The position numbers and the translations under genes are program-made. A stretch of 5,907 nt of DNA. Source: Acidimicrobiia bacterium. GTDB lineage: Bacteria > Actinomycetota > Acidimicrobiia > Spongiisociales > ZC4RG35. The DNA lies in contig PKRG01000044.1 in NCBI GenBank assembly GCA_017577575.1, positions 1-5,907 on the forward strand, given 5' to 3'. Under the pieces are notes generated by a model, which saw only the letters and a list, made by a program, of their open reading frames with translations, did no database searches and had not been told where the DNA came from. Position 1 is the stretch's first letter, and every line of letters starts with the position of its first letter. Shown here piece after piece: positions 5,194-5,907 of the stretch.

Positions 5194-5907
5194 CCGTCAC
5201 CCTCCTGTTTGCGCAGACGACTGTCGCATTTGGGCAGGCGTCCTTCATCTCGTGCTGGGTGGAAGACCGCGCGCATCCTATATCTGGGGAGCGGTATCAG
5301 ATCACCGTGTGTCGATTGGTGAGCGGAGAAGTAGTCGAGTACCCGGACGGCAATGTCCCAGGCACACTCGATCCAGCAGTCGGCACCGATACAGACGGAG
5401 AATGCTGGTTTCTGACATCATCGGACACCGATTGGGTGATCCTCTCGACGTTCTCCGACGGGTCGGCGATCCTGGGTGTCTATCGAGACGACCTCCTCGT
5501 CTTCGACACTGGCCGGATCCCTCGGTGCACTTCCGAGCCCGGTACCGCTCCCCCGCCCGAGGAAGTGGCCTGGGAGGCCATCACCGAATACGTCCACGCT
5601 CCGCCCGAACCGGAGCTCAATCCTCCTGTTGGTCGCGGCCTCACGGGGATGGACACCTTCCTCGGCGTTCCGGTTCCGGGAACGTGGACCGACTCGATCT
5701 CAGTGCCGCTCTACACCATCGACGTCGAGGTGTGGGTAGATCTGCTCCGGGTCGACTGGGGAGACGGAACGATCACCGACTACCCACCAGACACGTTCAC
5801 CCGCATCACGGGCTACCCGGATGGCATCGCCATCCACATGTACGAGGTGAAGACGTGCAACCCACCGGGATCGGCTCCGGACTGCCACCCGTCGCACGCC
5901 GCCTACC
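5151..5907 (+). CDS. Secreted protein with a PKD-like domain (partial, C-terminus beyond window)
   Basis: The frame stays open from 5151 to the window end, giving 252 visible residues. The start has a basic stretch (AARLRHR), then a hydrophobic core to about residue 26 and a likely signal peptidase site at AFG or GQA (26-30), so export is expected. The mature part has six cysteines (35, 54, 85, 126, 236, 245), which suggests disulfides. A proline-rich stretch (151-159) leads to VDWGDGTITDY (201-211) and IHMYEV (228-233), the WGDGT and H-x-Y pattern of PKD-type beta-sandwich domains. The order, acidic-proline segment then GDG and Cys-rich end, recalls exported actinobacterial proteins of unknown function. 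GTG 5151 is chosen because AAGGAAG ends 4 nt before it; GTG 5130 would add seven residues. It overlaps the preceding membrane-protein gene by 43 bp, so the two probably act together at the cell surface. Confidence 0.75.
   Translation, partial: MAARLRHRTGVVAVTVTLLFAQTTVAFGQASFISCWVEDRAHPISGERYQITVCRLVSGEVVEYPDGNVPGTLDPAVGTDTDGECWFLTSSDTDWVILSTFSDGSAILGVYRDDLLVFDTGRIPRCTSEPGTAPPPEEVAWEAITEYVHAPPEPELNPPVGRGLTGMDTFLGVPVPGTWTDSISVPLYTIDVEVWVDLLRVDWGDGTITDYPPDTFTRITGYPDGIAIHMYEVKTCNPPGSAPDCHPSHAAY

Noticed and set aside
5476..5739. Plus-strand open frame of 87 codons
   Set aside because: It lies inside the PKD-like gene in a different frame. The enclosing frame has a signal peptide and domain motifs.
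1..5907. CRISPR array, tRNA, rRNA, insertion sequence or phage attachment site
   Set aside because: No spaced repeats, no cloverleaf or rRNA-like sequence, and no transposase or terminal repeats were seen on either strand.

Overview
The window is a dense, GC-rich bacterial segment. Its base composition, frequent GTG starts and two apparent leaderless promoters (TAGGGT placed 6 nt before a start codon) suggest an actinomycete-type genome (Actinomycetota). The sequence alone does not fix the class, although a little-known environmental lineage is plausible.

Layout. Positions 1-3587 on the minus strand look like one operon read right to left: cysD (sulfate adenylyltransferase small subunit), cysN (GTPase subunit), cysC (APS kinase), then an Rrf2-type regulator gene that runs off the left edge. 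cysN and cysC share one base (TAGTG), and the other gaps are 40-42 bp. From 3588 to 3739 there is a 152-bp divergent control region. On the plus strand follow a possible 33-codon leaderless upstream ORF, cysQ (PAP phosphatase), and then two overlapping genes for a membrane-anchored protein and a secreted PKD-like protein. The last of these runs off the right edge.

How the genes work together. CysD and CysN convert sulfate and ATP to APS, CysC phosphorylates APS to PAPS, and CysQ removes the PAP by-product left after PAPS is used. This is a sulfate activation and PAP recycling module expressed from a shared divergent region. No PAPS/APS reductase, sulfite reductase or sulfate transporter is visible.

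The most unusual item is the regulator. It keeps a recognisable Rrf2 winged-helix domain (residues 1 to about 86). Where other family members carry the cysteine motif and a short dimerisation helix, it runs in frame into at least 150 residues of Ala/Glu/Arg-rich coiled coil. The visible part contains no cysteine. A 17-bp near-palindrome lies directly in front of its start codon. A different, perfect 18-bp palindrome lies between cysD and cysQ, where it could overlap the -35 regions of both divergent promoters.

The two partial genes at the window edges (1-722 minus and 5151-5907 plus) have no stop codon inside the window, so their sizes are unknown.
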